DNA of 64,000 nt, from positions 62,001 to 126,000 of the forward strand of contig JAOADV010000001.1 of NCBI GenBank assembly GCA_026417135.1. The letters run 5' to 3'. Position 1 is the stretch's first letter. Every line of letters starts with the position of its first letter. Below are positions 27,692-37,322 of the stretch, in pieces. Position numbers and translations under genes: made by a program. The stretch is from Ignavibacteria bacterium (GTDB lineage Bacteria > Bacteroidota > Ignavibacteria > Kapaibacteriales > UBA2268). A model generated the notes under the pieces. It was not told the DNA's origin, did not search any database, and worked only from the letters and a program-made list of their open reading frames with translations.

Positions 27692-29977
27692 TCACCTTTC
27701 CTTTAAAAGCTCCTTAGAAAGTGGGGTTTTAAACCAACTATCAATGAAAATTTTAAATTTATTCAAGTATTCAACTAAACTAATTGTCCTTTGTGAAAGA
27801 GCAAATAGGTTATCTAAAAGAAGAAGATACATTGTGGCTCTTTTTAAATTAGCTTCCGGTCTTCTTATCGCTTTGAAATAGTATTCCTTTATCCTATTTA
27901 TCTCCTTCAAAAATTCATCTTCTTGGAGTTTAATGTCCGAGGGAATAATTGTCAAATTGGAATCCAAAAACGCAAAAAGCTTATTATAAAGAGCATTGAA
28001 ATGTTTAGTAACCACTTTTAGTTCGCTTAATTGATTATTAGTCAATGGTCGTTGAGAATTATCAACATAAGCCATACACTTTGTTGACATTGTATTTAAG
28101 TGGAAGGCTATTAAATTTAAGTCATTAACAATAGGAACAAAAGAATGAAGATTTTCAAATGTTCCGTCGTCCAAGTTTTTGAAGTTCCTCGCAAAGTCAA
28201 TATATAAATATTCTGTCTTTTTTGCTAACTCATCACTAATTTTCTTTGCTTTTTTAAGTTCCTTTAGTTTGTACTTACTAATTCCTTGTACACACAATTC
28301 CAAACAACTACGAACATCTTTAAGAAATGCAACTATATCCGAGACAAACAAAGCTAAACTTTCTCGGACATTTAATTGTTGGATTCGTATTTTTTCTTCG
28401 GCGAGTTTTCTCTGTTTTTCACGCTTTCGATGAATCAGAGCTGAACGGGTAAAAATAAATATAAAGACTACCAAAAAGGCTAAAACACCATAAACGCTCG
28501 TATGATATATAATCAATGCAATAATTCCAGATGTAATGCTACAAATTATTGCGGTTAAAAACCATCCTCCAATAACAGCTAAAATACCAGATACACGATA
28601 AACAGCATATTCTCGCCCCCAAGCACGGTCGGCAAGCGCAGTTGCCATTGCAACGATGAATGTTACATAAGTTGTAGATAAAGGTAATTTCAGAGCTGTT
28701 CCAAGAGAAATCAAACCGGCAGATATTGTAAGATTCACAGTGGCTCTGATTAAATCGAAAGATGCTCGGTCGCCACTTCCATCTGTTAGAAGATGCATCT
28801 TACTTGTGTCGAACCTCTTATTGACCTTTTCTTTGATAGATTGAGGAATTAGCCCCAAAATAAAACTTGTAGTGGAAGATATTGCTCTCACCAAAGAACG
28901 TGCTAATGGAAAAGGTTCAAATGCCTCGTAACCTTCGTGTTGCCTCCCAAGGTTAACTTCTGTTGAAGTAACTGTCCTAGCCTTTTTAGATAAATAAAGA
29001 GTTAACACCATTATTAGACCGCAAAGCAATAAAATCGAAGTTTGAGCTTTGATTGGCTCGGAAAGAGGAGACATATTTGCGGTCAAACCAGATTGACTAT
29101 TTAAAGCAATTTCATAAGCATTTAAAGAAGCAAAGGCAGGTCCAACGAAATTAACTAAATCATTTGAAGCAAAGGACATAGCAAGTGCACTTGTCCCTAT
29201 TAAAACTATTATCTTTAATATGTTGGTTTTTACAAGATAAGTAAGAATGTAGAATATAGCTGAAGTTCCTAGGAAAGCAACAAGCAACAACCACCACAAG
29301 TGAGACTTTACAAAAAGTTCAACCGAAGGGGTTACAAAAACAGAACCTTCCAAACCCTTAATCGAAATAAAAAATAGAATAAATGTAACGGAAAAACCAG
29401 CCCAAAGCGGACCAATTTTTTTGAAAATATTTACAAAATCAAATGTGAAAATAAGACGGGAAAGAAATTGCCCCCAAAAACCGAAAATAAAAGCTAATAT
29501 TATCGAAGCAACTATAGATATGAAAATTGTTGTTATCTTACTTAAATTAAGATAATAATCAATTCCTTGAGCACTATTATCACCAGAAAGGATGTAAATT
29601 AGAGAAATTACAAGTGCTCCACCAGTAATAGAGGAAACTAAGGACACAGTAGTGGAAGTTGGTATGCCATAGGTGTTGAAAAAGTCGAGCAATAGGATAT
29701 CGGTAAAAACGTAGGCAACGAAAATCACCAAGACATCGTAAAGAGTAAAAGCATAGGGGTTAAAAATTCCCTTGCGAGCAATCTCCATCATCCCACTTGA
29801 AAACAAAACTCCAAGTAAAATCCCAATTGAGGCAAAAAATAATGCCTTCTTTAAAGTTGTTACCTTTGAACCAACTGCACTATTAAGGAAATTTACAGCG
29901 TCGTTTGCAACTCCAACGATTAGGTCAACAATAGATAGACTAACAACAACAATAACAAAGATTAAAGCAATTTCCAA
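27692..29977 (-). CDS. PiT-family inorganic phosphate transporter with PhoU-like C-terminal domain
   Basis: A protein of about 761 residues. The two PiT repeats are visible: GVANDAVNFLNSAVGSKV near the N-terminus and LPLSTTYVTFIVAMATALADRAWG near residue 430, each with a following conserved helix. About 12 membrane helices are followed from about residue 520 by a charged helical domain similar to PhoU, as in the long PiT proteins of Bacteroidota. It should import phosphate with H+ or Na+. No ATG exists near the N-terminus. The TTG at 30001 belongs to a TATTTTTG promoter box, so I favour the next TTG, at 29977 (reading MEIALIFVIV). Confidence 0.9.
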   Translation of the reverse strand: MEIALIFVIVVVSLSIVDLIVGVANDAVNFLNSAVGSKVTTLKKALFFASIGILLGVLFSSGMMEIARKGIFNPYAFTLYDVLVIFVAYVFTDILLLDFFNTYGIPTSTTVSLVSSITGGALVISLIYILSGDNSAQGIDYYLNLSKITTIFISIVASIILAFIFGFWGQFLSRLIFTFDFVNIFKKIGPLWAGFSVTFILFFISIKGLEGSVFVTPSVELFVKSHLWWLLLVAFLGTSAIFYILTYLVKTNILKIIVLIGTSALAMSFASNDLVNFVGPAFASLNAYEIALNSQSGLTANMSPLSEPIKAQTSILLLCGLIMVLTLYLSKKARTVTSTEVNLGRQHEGYEAFEPFPLARSLVRAISSTTSFILGLIPQSIKEKVNKRFDTSKMHLLTDGSGDRASFDLIRATVNLTISAGLISLGTALKLPLSTTYVTFIVAMATALADRAWGREYAVYRVSGILAVIGGWFLTAIICSITSGIIALIIYHTSVYGVLAFLVVFIFIFTRSALIHRKREKQRKLAEEKIRIQQLNVRESLALFVSDIVAFLKDVRSCLELCVQGISKYKLKELKKAKKISDELAKKTEYLYIDFARNFKNLDDGTFENLHSFVPIVNDLNLIAFHLNTMSTKCMAYVDNSQRPLTNNQLSELKVVTKHFNALYNKLFAFLDSNLTIIPSDIKLQEDEFLKEINRIKEYYFKAIRRPEANLKRATMYLLLLDNLFALSQRTISLVEYLNKFKIFIDSWFKTPLSKELLKER

Positions 29978-29998
29978 AACAAAATTTGTATTGTTAAA

Positions 29999-30029
29999 CA
30001 AAAATAAAACTAAATTAGCAAAAAATTAA
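29999..30029 (-). promoter_or_regulatory. Promoter of the PiT transporter gene
   Basis: TATTTTTG on the minus strand at 30006-29999 with TTA at 30029-30027, spacer 20. The TTG of the box coincides with the first possible start of the gene, which argues for the later TTG at 29977. Predicted leader is about 15 bases. Confidence 0.5.
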
Positions 30030-30092
30030 ATCAAAATCTGTTAAGAAAATATTAAGCAAATTCTTCAAGCATAAAAGAATAATTATTTTAGG

Positions 30093-30100
30093 TAATTTTG
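30093..30100 (+). promoter_or_regulatory. Promoter -7 box of purB
   Basis: TAATTTTG, exact match, 16 bases before the purB ATG, giving a leader of about 10 bases. No good TTG element is seen at the expected distance upstream. Confidence 0.45.
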
Positions 30101-30116
30101 TTTTTTTTGAGGATTT

Positions 30117-31409
30117 ATGATAGAAAGGTACACTCTTCCAGAAATTGGCAAAATTTGGTCGGACTTCAACAAATTCTCTATATGGCTCGAAATTGAGATT
30201 TTAGCTTGCGAGGCCCTCGCCGAACTGGGCTGGATACCTAAAACTATTCCGCAAGAAATTCGCGAAAATGCAAAATTTAATGTTGAAAGAATCGCTGAAA
30301 TTGAAAAAACGGTTAAACACGACGTCATTGCATTTCTAACAAATGTTGAAGAATCCATAGGCGAATTAGCTAAGTACTTACATTTTGGTATGACTTCGAG
30401 CGATGTATTAGACACTTGTTTAGCAGTTCAAGCTAAGCAAGCAGGAGAGTTAATTTTAGAAAAATTATTAGAACTTTCAGAAATTCTCAAACAACAAGCA
30501 AATAAATTCAAATACACAATTTGTATAGGTAGGTCCCACGGGGTACACGCTGAACCTACTACCTTCGGGCTCAAATTTGCTTTGTGGTATGATGAATGCC
30601 AGAGAAATATTTCGCGATTAAAAAACGCAATCGAAGAAATTTCAGTTGGTAAGATTAGTGGCGCTGTTGGCACTTTTGAACATATCCCACCATTCGTCGA
30701 AGAATATGTATGTAGCAAGCTTGGATTGAAACCAGCCTTAATCTCGACCCAAGTTGTTCAACGCGATAGACATTCCTACTATATTTCAACACTTGGAATA
30801 ATTGCATCGATGCTTGAAAAAATAGCAACAGAAATTCGACATTTACAAAGAACCGAAGTACTCGAAGCCGAAGAGTACTTTTCAAAAGGGCAAAAAGGAA
30901 GTTCAGCAATGCCCCACAAGCGAAATCCGATTGTTAGCGAAAACATTTGTGGACAAGCTAGGCTCCTTCGTTCATACATCATCCCTGCTATTGAAAATAA
31001 TACACTTTGGCACGAACGGGATATTTCGCACAGCAGTGTAGAAAGAATAATTTTCCCCGATGCAACCATATCGCTCTACTATATTTTGACTCGTTCGGTT
31101 GAACTTGTAAAAAATCTTGTCGTTTATCCTGAACGGATGAAAGAAAACCTAAATCTGACAAAAGGGTTGATATTCTCCGAGAAAATACTTTTAGCACTAA
31201 TGAAAAAAGGTTTAAAACGACAAGATGCATATAAATTGGTTCAAGAAGCTTCTATGAATTCATGGGAAAAACAAATTGATTTTTTCGATTCACTTACACA
31301 AAACCCTATTATTCTAAATTACCTAACAATTAGCGAAATAAAGTCCCTTTTTAGCTACGAAGAGATTTTCAACAACGTGGATTACATTTTCAGACGCCTA
31401 AGCATTTGA
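30117..31409 (+). CDS. purB: Adenylosuccinate lyase
   Basis: A 430-residue fumarase/aspartase-superfamily enzyme that acts twice in purine synthesis, removing fumarate from SAICAR and from adenylosuccinate. The superfamily signature is GQKGSSAMPHKRNPI (about residues 260-274, with the mobile-loop Ser). TSSDVLDTCLAVQ and GRSHGVHAEPTTFG with its catalytic His are also present. Length is normal. Its TGA stop overlaps the ATG of the next gene by one base. Confidence 0.96.
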   Translation: MIERYTLPEIGKIWSDFNKFSIWLEIEILACEALAELGWIPKTIPQEIRENAKFNVERIAEIEKTVKHDVIAFLTNVEESIGELAKYLHFGMTSSDVLDTCLAVQAKQAGELILEKLLELSEILKQQANKFKYTICIGRSHGVHAEPTTFGLKFALWYDECQRNISRLKNAIEEISVGKISGAVGTFEHIPPFVEEYVCSKLGLKPALISTQVVQRDRHSYYISTLGIIASMLEKIATEIRHLQRTEVLEAEEYFSKGQKGSSAMPHKRNPIVSENICGQARLLRSYIIPAIENNTLWHERDISHSSVERIIFPDATISLYYILTRSVELVKNLVVYPERMKENLNLTKGLIFSEKILLALMKKGLKRQDAYKLVQEASMNSWEKQIDFFDSLTQNPIILNYLTISEIKSLFSYEEIFNNVDYIFRRLSI

Positions 31410-32791
31410 TGAAGATATTCTATCAGAAAACTTTTTTCAAGCTTCTTTTAATTCAATTTTTGGAAAGGTTGGGTTATACCATTGTCTTAATTCAACTTCC
31501 AATTTATATTGCACAAAAAGACGTCGAAGATGGCCTTGGTTGGGAGCAAGATGTAAAGGGAATAATTTTTTTTATTTGGGCAATGGTCCAAAATCTTACC
31601 CCAATTTTTGCAGGTAATATAGCAGACCGCACCGATAAGAAAATTATGTTAAGTCTTTCTCTCATTTCTATTGGGGTCGGTTTCTTTTTTATGCTTATTG
31701 CAAAAAACATTCCACTGATGATACTGGCAACAATACTGCTCGGGTTGGGTTCCGGTGCATTTAAACCAACTATACAAGGAGAGATTGCAAAACAAAAAAA
31801 TAGTGGAACTCTCCATTGGGCAGCTTACATTTTTGTAACTAACCTTGCCTTTTTCACAGCAGGACCAATTTCGAAAATGCTACGAGAAATAGATTGGAAA
31901 TTTATTTTTCTTACAAGTTTCTTTCTCACACTGTTAAATTTAATAATCGTAATTTTGACTTTACAAAGGGAAGGAACAGAAAGAACCAAAACTATTTTGC
32001 ATCGAAAAAGCATTTTAGACTTTAAAACTTTGTTCTCAAAACTAAAATATAAAGAGCTTTACATAATAGTAATTATAACAGCGTGTTTTTCAACAATTTA
32101 TATGCAATTTTATGAAACGCTACCTAATTTTATTTACGACTGGTCGGACACGTCCTCAATTGTTAAACATTTGAAACTGCCTAATGAATTTACAATGCTT
32201 ACCGACCGTGGAATACAAATAAGCTACGAATGGTTATTTAACATTAATCCTTTTTTGATACTTCTCTTTGCAATTCCAATTGGTAAATTCTGTGCTAAAT
32301 TCAAAATAATGAAATCCATATCCTTAGGCCTATTTCTAACGGTGCTTGGATTTTCCCTAAGTGGTTTTACGATGAAAGGTGAACTTTTAATTTTAGGTAT
32401 AGCAATCTATACCTTTGGCGAAATGATGTTCAATATTAATGCTTACAAATATATCGGGGAAATTGCAACAGATAAAGAAAAGGCAACATTCTATGGTTTA
32501 CTTAACATAAGCTACGCTTTCGGCTTTGGTGCTGGTGCGTTAGCAGGTGGAGTTTTCTACAAACACTTTGGCGAGAAAATAACTTTAGCCGAAAAATTTG
32601 CTTCCCAATTTGAGCATTTAAAAATTGAAAATCCACTTATTTGGATAAAAAGTAAATTCGAAATTACAAATGTTACCGAGTTCCTTTGGTCAAATTTTCA
32701 TCCATATCTTTTTTGGCTTCCGTTTATTTTTGTCGGAATATTTGGTTTAGCAATATCATTAATCCACCAAAATATAAAGTTCCCAAAATAG
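31409..32791 (+). CDS. Major facilitator superfamily transporter, POT/PTR-like
   Basis: A 460-residue integral membrane protein with about 12 helices. An MFS loop motif (GNIADRTDKKIML) follows helix 2, and GLGSGAFKPTIQGEIA resembles the peptide-transporter (POT/PTR) motif, so uptake of peptides or similar solutes is possible but not shown. A large loop after helix 6 (about residues 230-290) is unusual. The start is ATG 31409, overlapping the purB stop (TGATG); a TTG three bases upstream is less likely. Confidence 0.82.
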   Translation: MKIFYQKTFFKLLLIQFLERLGYTIVLIQLPIYIAQKDVEDGLGWEQDVKGIIFFIWAMVQNLTPIFAGNIADRTDKKIMLSLSLISIGVGFFFMLIAKNIPLMILATILLGLGSGAFKPTIQGEIAKQKNSGTLHWAAYIFVTNLAFFTAGPISKMLREIDWKFIFLTSFFLTLLNLIIVILTLQREGTERTKTILHRKSILDFKTLFSKLKYKELYIIVIITACFSTIYMQFYETLPNFIYDWSDTSSIVKHLKLPNEFTMLTDRGIQISYEWLFNINPFLILLFAIPIGKFCAKFKIMKSISLGLFLTVLGFSLSGFTMKGELLILGIAIYTFGEMMFNINAYKYIGEIATDKEKATFYGLLNISYAFGFGAGALAGGVFYKHFGEKITLAEKFASQFEHLKIENPLIWIKSKFEITNVTEFLWSNFHPYLFWLPFIFVGIFGLAISLIHQNIKFPK

Positions 32792-32841
32792 TCAATATGA
32801 AAGGTAAAAAATGAAAAAAATTTCGCGGAGATTTTCTTCTT

Positions 32842-33669
32842 ATGAATTGGCTTAAAGAGCAAAGTCTCGAAGACCAAGAAATTCAAAATAATCTGCTTGC
32901 GACGTGTAAAATCCCCAAACACATTGGAATCATTATGGACGGAAATGGACGATGGGCACTCGAACGTGGACTTTCCCGTACTGAAGGACATAAACAAGGG
33001 ATTGAAAGTGTTAGGGATATCGTTAAAGCTTCGGCTCAGCTAAAAATTGGTTACCTAACACTTTACGCTTTTTCAATAGAAAATTGGAACCGACCTTTAA
33101 CTGAGGTAGGAATTCTAATGAAACTTCTTGAACACTACCTAAAATCTGAAATTGACGAAATCGACGAAAACAACATTAGACTTTACTCTATTGGAAAACT
33201 TAGCTCTTTACCCAAAAAAGTTCAAAGATTACTTTTCGAAGCGGTAGAAAGGACAGCAAAAAATACTGGACTTACCCTAACATTAGCTTTGAGTTATAGT
33301 GGAAGGTGGGATATCGTTCGTGCAGTTCAAATGCTTGTACACGACGTCCGCCGCAGCAAATTAGCTCCCGAAGATATAACTGAAGAAACTTTTTCTTCGT
33401 ATTTGCAAACGAATATATTGCCAGACCCAGACCTTATTATTCGAACAAGTGGGGAAATGCGACTAAGCAATTTTTTACTTTGGGAATCAGCCTATTCAGA
33501 AATTTACATTTCTAACAAATATTGGCCCGAGTTCCGTCGAACCGACCTTTACGAAGCTATTATCGATTATTCTCGTCGCGAAAGAAGATTTGGGAGAACT
33601 TCCGAGCAAGTTGTTTCCCAATCCAAAACAATTGAATTTCAATCCGAGAAAAGTTTGAATACAAGATGA
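32842..33669 (+). CDS. uppS: Isoprenyl transferase (undecaprenyl diphosphate synthase type)
   Basis: A 275-residue cis-prenyltransferase making the C55 lipid carrier for peptidoglycan and O-antigen. The catalytic region is IGIIMDGNGRWA with Asp33; GHKQGIESV, YAFSIENWNRP and IRTSGEMRLSNFLLWESAYSE are the other conserved blocks. It opens the envelope operon and its end overlaps bamA by four bases (ATGA). Confidence 0.96.
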   Translation: MNWLKEQSLEDQEIQNNLLATCKIPKHIGIIMDGNGRWALERGLSRTEGHKQGIESVRDIVKASAQLKIGYLTLYAFSIENWNRPLTEVGILMKLLEHYLKSEIDEIDENNIRLYSIGKLSSLPKKVQRLLFEAVERTAKNTGLTLTLALSYSGRWDIVRAVQMLVHDVRRSKLAPEDITEETFSSYLQTNILPDPDLIIRTSGEMRLSNFLLWESAYSEIYISNKYWPEFRRTDLYEAIIDYSRRERRFGRTSEQVVSQSKTIEFQSEKSLNTR

Positions 33670-36023
33670 TTCGAAAACAATTTCCATTTTTTGTCATTCT
33701 ATTCTTGTCGTTTCAAATCTTGACTTTACATTCCCAAAGCTCTAAAAGGTATTTTATTGCAAGTGTTAACGTTGAAGGACACAAATTTGCCGACCCTCAA
33801 ACAATAATAACAATCTCTGGATTAAATATTGGAGACTCAATAAGATACCCCAACGACCCCAAAATTAGCAAAGCAATAATCAATTTATGGCAAAGGCAAC
33901 AATTTTCTGATGTTCAAATTCTCGCCGATAATATAATTGGCGACAATATCTTCCTTACAATCAAAGTCGAAGAGCTCCCAAGAATCAATTCTATCAGAAT
34001 TGAAAACAATAAGGAAGTGTCCACTGAAGCACTTTTAAAAGCTATCAACAAAAATATTGGGGACTTAATCTCGCCTTACGAAATTTTCCTAATCAAAGAG
34101 AGGATAAGAAAAAAATATAAAGACGAGGGGAGACATTTTGTTCGAGTCGAAGTAGAAAGGGTTCCAACCTATGCAACGAACTATTACGACCTTGTAATAA
34201 AAATTGATGAGGGAATAAAATACAGAGTAAAATCTATTTCATTTTTTGGGAATAATAGTTTCGACGATGAAAGATTAAAAGGTACATTCGAAGAAACCAA
34301 AACCAAACACTGGTGGCAATTTTGGACCTCCGATAAATTCGAGCCAAATAATTATGAGAAGGATAAAGAACTTTTAATAAAGTTTTACCGTAATAACGGT
34401 TTCGTTGACTTCGAAATATTAAAAGACACAATAATATATGATGACCAAAAAGAACAGGTTCACATACACATTTTTGTCCACGAAGGGAAAAAATTTTATG
34501 TACGAAATATTTACTTCATAGGAGCGACTGTTTTCCCTTCCGAGCTACTTCAAAAACGATTGGACATATCAAAAGGCGATGTGTACAACCACGAAAAATT
34601 TCAACAAAATCTTTATGGCAATAAGGAAAATACAGACGCAATGAGTTTGTATTTCGATAATGGATACTTATTCGCAAGGAATGAAATTCAAGAAATCCGC
34701 ATCGGTCCAGATTCGCTTGATATTTACATACGGGTTTACGAAGGGAACAGAGTAACCATAAACAAAGTTGACATAGTTGGAAATACCAAAACTAAAGATA
34801 AGGTTATACGCAGAGAACTTTTTACCTATCCGGGCGACCGATTCAGCAGGGCTGCAATAATCAATAGTATAAGGGCTTTGGGAAGACTTAATTACTTCAA
34901 TCCCGAAAACTTGCGACCAGAAATTAAAATGGTCGACAACACCAAAGTCGATGTTATTTATAAGGTAGAAGAACGTTCGACCGATACATTTAATGCCTCT
35001 GTCGGATTTGCTGGCAGTTTAGGTCTTACTGGTGCAATTGGATTTTCTTTCAACAATTTCTCCATTTCTGAACCATTAAAAGGTGGTGCTGGACAAATCT
35101 TGAACTTGACATTGGAGTTTGGTCAAGCTTATAAGCATAGAACATTTTCATTAGGTTTTACTGAACCTTGGCTTTTCGATACTCCTACAACTATTGGTTT
35201 CAACATCTTCGACCAAAGAATACTGCATTCGCCAATAGACCTACAAAGAAGGGGAATTGGCGTAAACCTTGGTCGAAGGCTTCGCTGGCCAGACGACTAC
35301 TTCAGAATCGATGGTGGCTTACGCTTCCAAAAAAACAAAATTGGTAGTGCTGGTTATTCTCAATATTACCGACAAGGGACAACTACTGAGTTAACTCTAA
35401 ACGCTGCTATATCGAGAATAAGCTTGGATAACCTTTTCTTCCCGACAAGTGGTTCTCGTTTTACAATCTCCACAGATTTTTCGACTGGTGCTTTAGGAAT
35501 TGGCAACACAGACTTTCTAAAATCTGAGATGCATTTTGAAATTAATCAAACTTTGTTCAAAATAAATGAAATTCCTCGAATTGTTCTAAATATGACTTCA
35601 AAGTGGGGATATATTGCTGGAATAAAATCTGACACGAACATAAACCCCATTGAGCTATTTTATATGGGTGGCACAGGACTTAGCAGTGGTTTTCCAATTA
35701 CTCCACTGCGAGGTTACCCCGACCAATCTATTGGACCACGCGGCGGTGGGAAAATACTTGCAAGACACTTTGCCGAGCTTCGTTTTGCCCTTAGTTTAGA
35801 CCCTATGCCAATTTATTTTTATGGCTTTGTTGAAGCAGGCAATGTTTGGAGCGAACCTAAAAGAACAGACCCATTTAATCTAAAACGCTCCGCAGGCGTT
35901 GGAGTCCAAATCTTTTTGCAAGCATTAGGTATTATTGGCTTCAGCTACGGGTTCGGTTTCGACAAAACCGACGACACTGGACAGCTTTCGGGCTGGCGAT
36001 TTCTTTTTCACATTGGTCAATAA
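33666..36023 (+). CDS. bamA: Outer-membrane protein assembly factor BamA
   Basis: A 785-residue Omp85 protein with a signal peptide (about 1-24). Five POTRA domains span roughly residues 28-430 (for example RYFIASVNVEGHKFADPQTI and VTINKVDIVGNTKTKDKVIRRELF), followed by the beta-barrel. The barrel contains the conserved loop motif near GGTGLSSGFPITPLRGYPDQSIG. It ends LSGWRFLFHIGQ, so the last residue is Gln rather than the common aromatic. It folds outer-membrane proteins together with BamD (840-1598). Translation start overlaps the uppS stop. Confidence 0.96.
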   Translation: MIRKQFPFFVILFLSFQILTLHSQSSKRYFIASVNVEGHKFADPQTIITISGLNIGDSIRYPNDPKISKAIINLWQRQQFSDVQILADNIIGDNIFLTIKVEELPRINSIRIENNKEVSTEALLKAINKNIGDLISPYEIFLIKERIRKKYKDEGRHFVRVEVERVPTYATNYYDLVIKIDEGIKYRVKSISFFGNNSFDDERLKGTFEETKTKHWWQFWTSDKFEPNNYEKDKELLIKFYRNNGFVDFEILKDTIIYDDQKEQVHIHIFVHEGKKFYVRNIYFIGATVFPSELLQKRLDISKGDVYNHEKFQQNLYGNKENTDAMSLYFDNGYLFARNEIQEIRIGPDSLDIYIRVYEGNRVTINKVDIVGNTKTKDKVIRRELFTYPGDRFSRAAIINSIRALGRLNYFNPENLRPEIKMVDNTKVDVIYKVEERSTDTFNASVGFAGSLGLTGAIGFSFNNFSISEPLKGGAGQILNLTLEFGQAYKHRTFSLGFTEPWLFDTPTTIGFNIFDQRILHSPIDLQRRGIGVNLGRRLRWPDDYFRIDGGLRFQKNKIGSAGYSQYYRQGTTTELTLNAAISRISLDNLFFPTSGSRFTISTDFSTGALGIGNTDFLKSEMHFEINQTLFKINEIPRIVLNMTSKWGYIAGIKSDTNINPIELFYMGGTGLSSGFPITPLRGYPDQSIGPRGGGKILARHFAELRFALSLDPMPIYFYGFVEAGNVWSEPKRTDPFNLKRSAGVGVQIFLQALGIIGFSYGFGFDKTDDTGQLSGWRFLFHIGQ

Positions 36024-36028
36024 ATTAG

Positions 36029-36036
36029 TAATTTTG
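36029..36036 (+). promoter_or_regulatory. Internal promoter -7 box before the skp pair
   Basis: TAATTTTG, exact match, 33 bases before the first skp-like ATG in the only sizeable gap of the envelope operon. It would let the two chaperones and lpxD be expressed apart from bamA. No -33 TTG sits at the right distance, so this is tentative. Confidence 0.4.
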
Positions 36037-36068
36037 TATTTTTTATTAATAATTATTTTAGGTTAGAT

Positions 36069-36608
36069 ATGCCATTAAAATATTTTGCTTGGTTCCTTAC
36101 CTTTATTTTTCTTTTGAGTTCACAAGTTGTTTTTTCACAGAAATCTTCGGCACCAGCCGGAATTGCATTTGGAGTTGTTGACGTCGAGACAATCGTTAAA
36201 CAATTACCCGAGGCTCAAGACGCCGATAGTAAGCTCCGAGAAATGCAAAAACAATTGCAAGACACAATTACTAAAATGCAAGAATCTCTACAAAAAAAGG
36301 TCGACACATACCTTAGACAAAAAAATCTTATGCCAGCAGAACAGCAACAAAAGCAAGAACAAGCTCTTCAAGAAGAGCAACAAAAAATTCAATCTTTTTA
36401 CAATGAAAAGGTCAACGAAATTCAAAACAAGCGAGATGAATTTCTTGAACCAATACGCAATAAAGTAAAAAGTGCAATCCAATCCGTTGCAAAAGAGGAA
36501 AATTTAACCATTGTGTTTGAAAAGGGGAATTTGCTATATTCCGAGGATAGGTTCGACATCACATTCAAAGTACTTGATAAAATCAAACGAGGAATTGACA
36601 AAAAATAA
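36069..36608 (+). CDS. OmpH/Skp-family periplasmic chaperone (first copy)
   Basis: A 179-residue exported protein: signal peptide ending VVFSQ (about residue 24), then the Skp N-terminal strand FGVVDVETIVKQLPEAQDAD and a long Gln/Lys/Glu-rich coiled coil (residues about 60-140), closing with a short beta part IVFEKGNLLYSEDRFDIT. Skp trimers hold unfolded outer-membrane proteins in a tentacle cavity on the way to BamA, which is encoded just upstream. Confidence 0.9.
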   Translation: MPLKYFAWFLTFIFLLSSQVVFSQKSSAPAGIAFGVVDVETIVKQLPEAQDADSKLREMQKQLQDTITKMQESLQKKVDTYLRQKNLMPAEQQQKQEQALQEEQQKIQSFYNEKVNEIQNKRDEFLEPIRNKVKSAIQSVAKEENLTIVFEKGNLLYSEDRFDITFKVLDKIKRGIDKK

Positions 36609-36625
36609 TATTCGATAAAATTCTT

Positions 36626-37321
36626 ATGATAAAAAAAATTTTTTTCTTAGTCGTTGTTGGGATTATTGTCCTTTCAAATTATCCCTACGCCCAAAGAGTG
36701 GGATTTATCGCAAGTAACATTATTCGCGAAAAATTCCCCGAAGCCATACAAGCTGAACAAAGAATTCGTTCGATTGTCGAGGAATGGAAAAGAGAAATCG
36801 AAGAAATGGAAAGAGCCATAGAAAATTTAAAATTTGAAATAAACAAGAACCGATTGATTTGGACTGATGAAGAGAAAAAACAGAAAGAGAAGGATTTAGA
36901 AGATTTAATAACCCAAAAGCTGAGTTTTTCGAGAAAAAAATTTGAACCCGGTGGTGAATACGATATGATTGTGAAAACAATAATGCAACCAATTGAAGAT
37001 AAAATATACGCTGCGGTTCAAAAAGTTTCTGCCGAAAATGGTTTCGACATTATTTGGGATAAAAGTACTCAACCACTGGCTTATGTTAATTATAAGTATG
37101 ATTTGACATTAAAAGTCTTAAGGGAATTAGGAGTAGATGTAACACAAATGGAAAAAGAGTTACAAGAAAAAATATCAAAAGACCCAAGAAACGTTATCAA
37201 AGTCGAAAGCCCCGCAGCTACTCGAAGAAAACAAAGAACACCAACAAAAAGAGAAGTCGAACAAAAGGAAGTTCCTCAACCATCTCCGGAACTCGAAGAA
37301 ACTGAACAAAAAAACAAATAA
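36626..37321 (+). CDS. OmpH/Skp-family periplasmic chaperone (second copy, with charged tail)
   Basis: A 231-residue second Skp-like protein 17 bases downstream of the first. A signal peptide ends near YPYAQ, followed by [24 protein letters not shown], coiled coil, and the closing strand [22 protein letters not shown]. Unlike its neighbour it carries a C-terminal extension of about 45 residues rich in Arg, Lys, Glu, Pro and Thr that is probably disordered. Paired skp genes next to bamA are common in Bacteroidota. Confidence 0.88.
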   Translation: MIKKIFFLVVVGIIVLSNYPYAQRVGFIASNIIREKFPEAIQAEQRIRSIVEEWKREIEEMERAIENLKFEINKNRLIWTDEEKKQKEKDLEDLITQKLSFSRKKFEPGGEYDMIVKTIMQPIEDKIYAAVQKVSAENGFDIIWDKSTQPLAYVNYKYDLTLKVLRELGVDVTQMEKELQEKISKDPRNVIKVESPAATRRKQRTPTKREVEQKEVPQPSPELEETEQKNK

Positions 37322-37322
37322 A

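Noticed and set aside
32811-32855. A 14-codon ATG frame overlapping the uppS start (possible leader peptide)
   Set aside because: It is short, Lys/Arg/Ser-rich, and shows no attenuator structure; such frames are common by chance.
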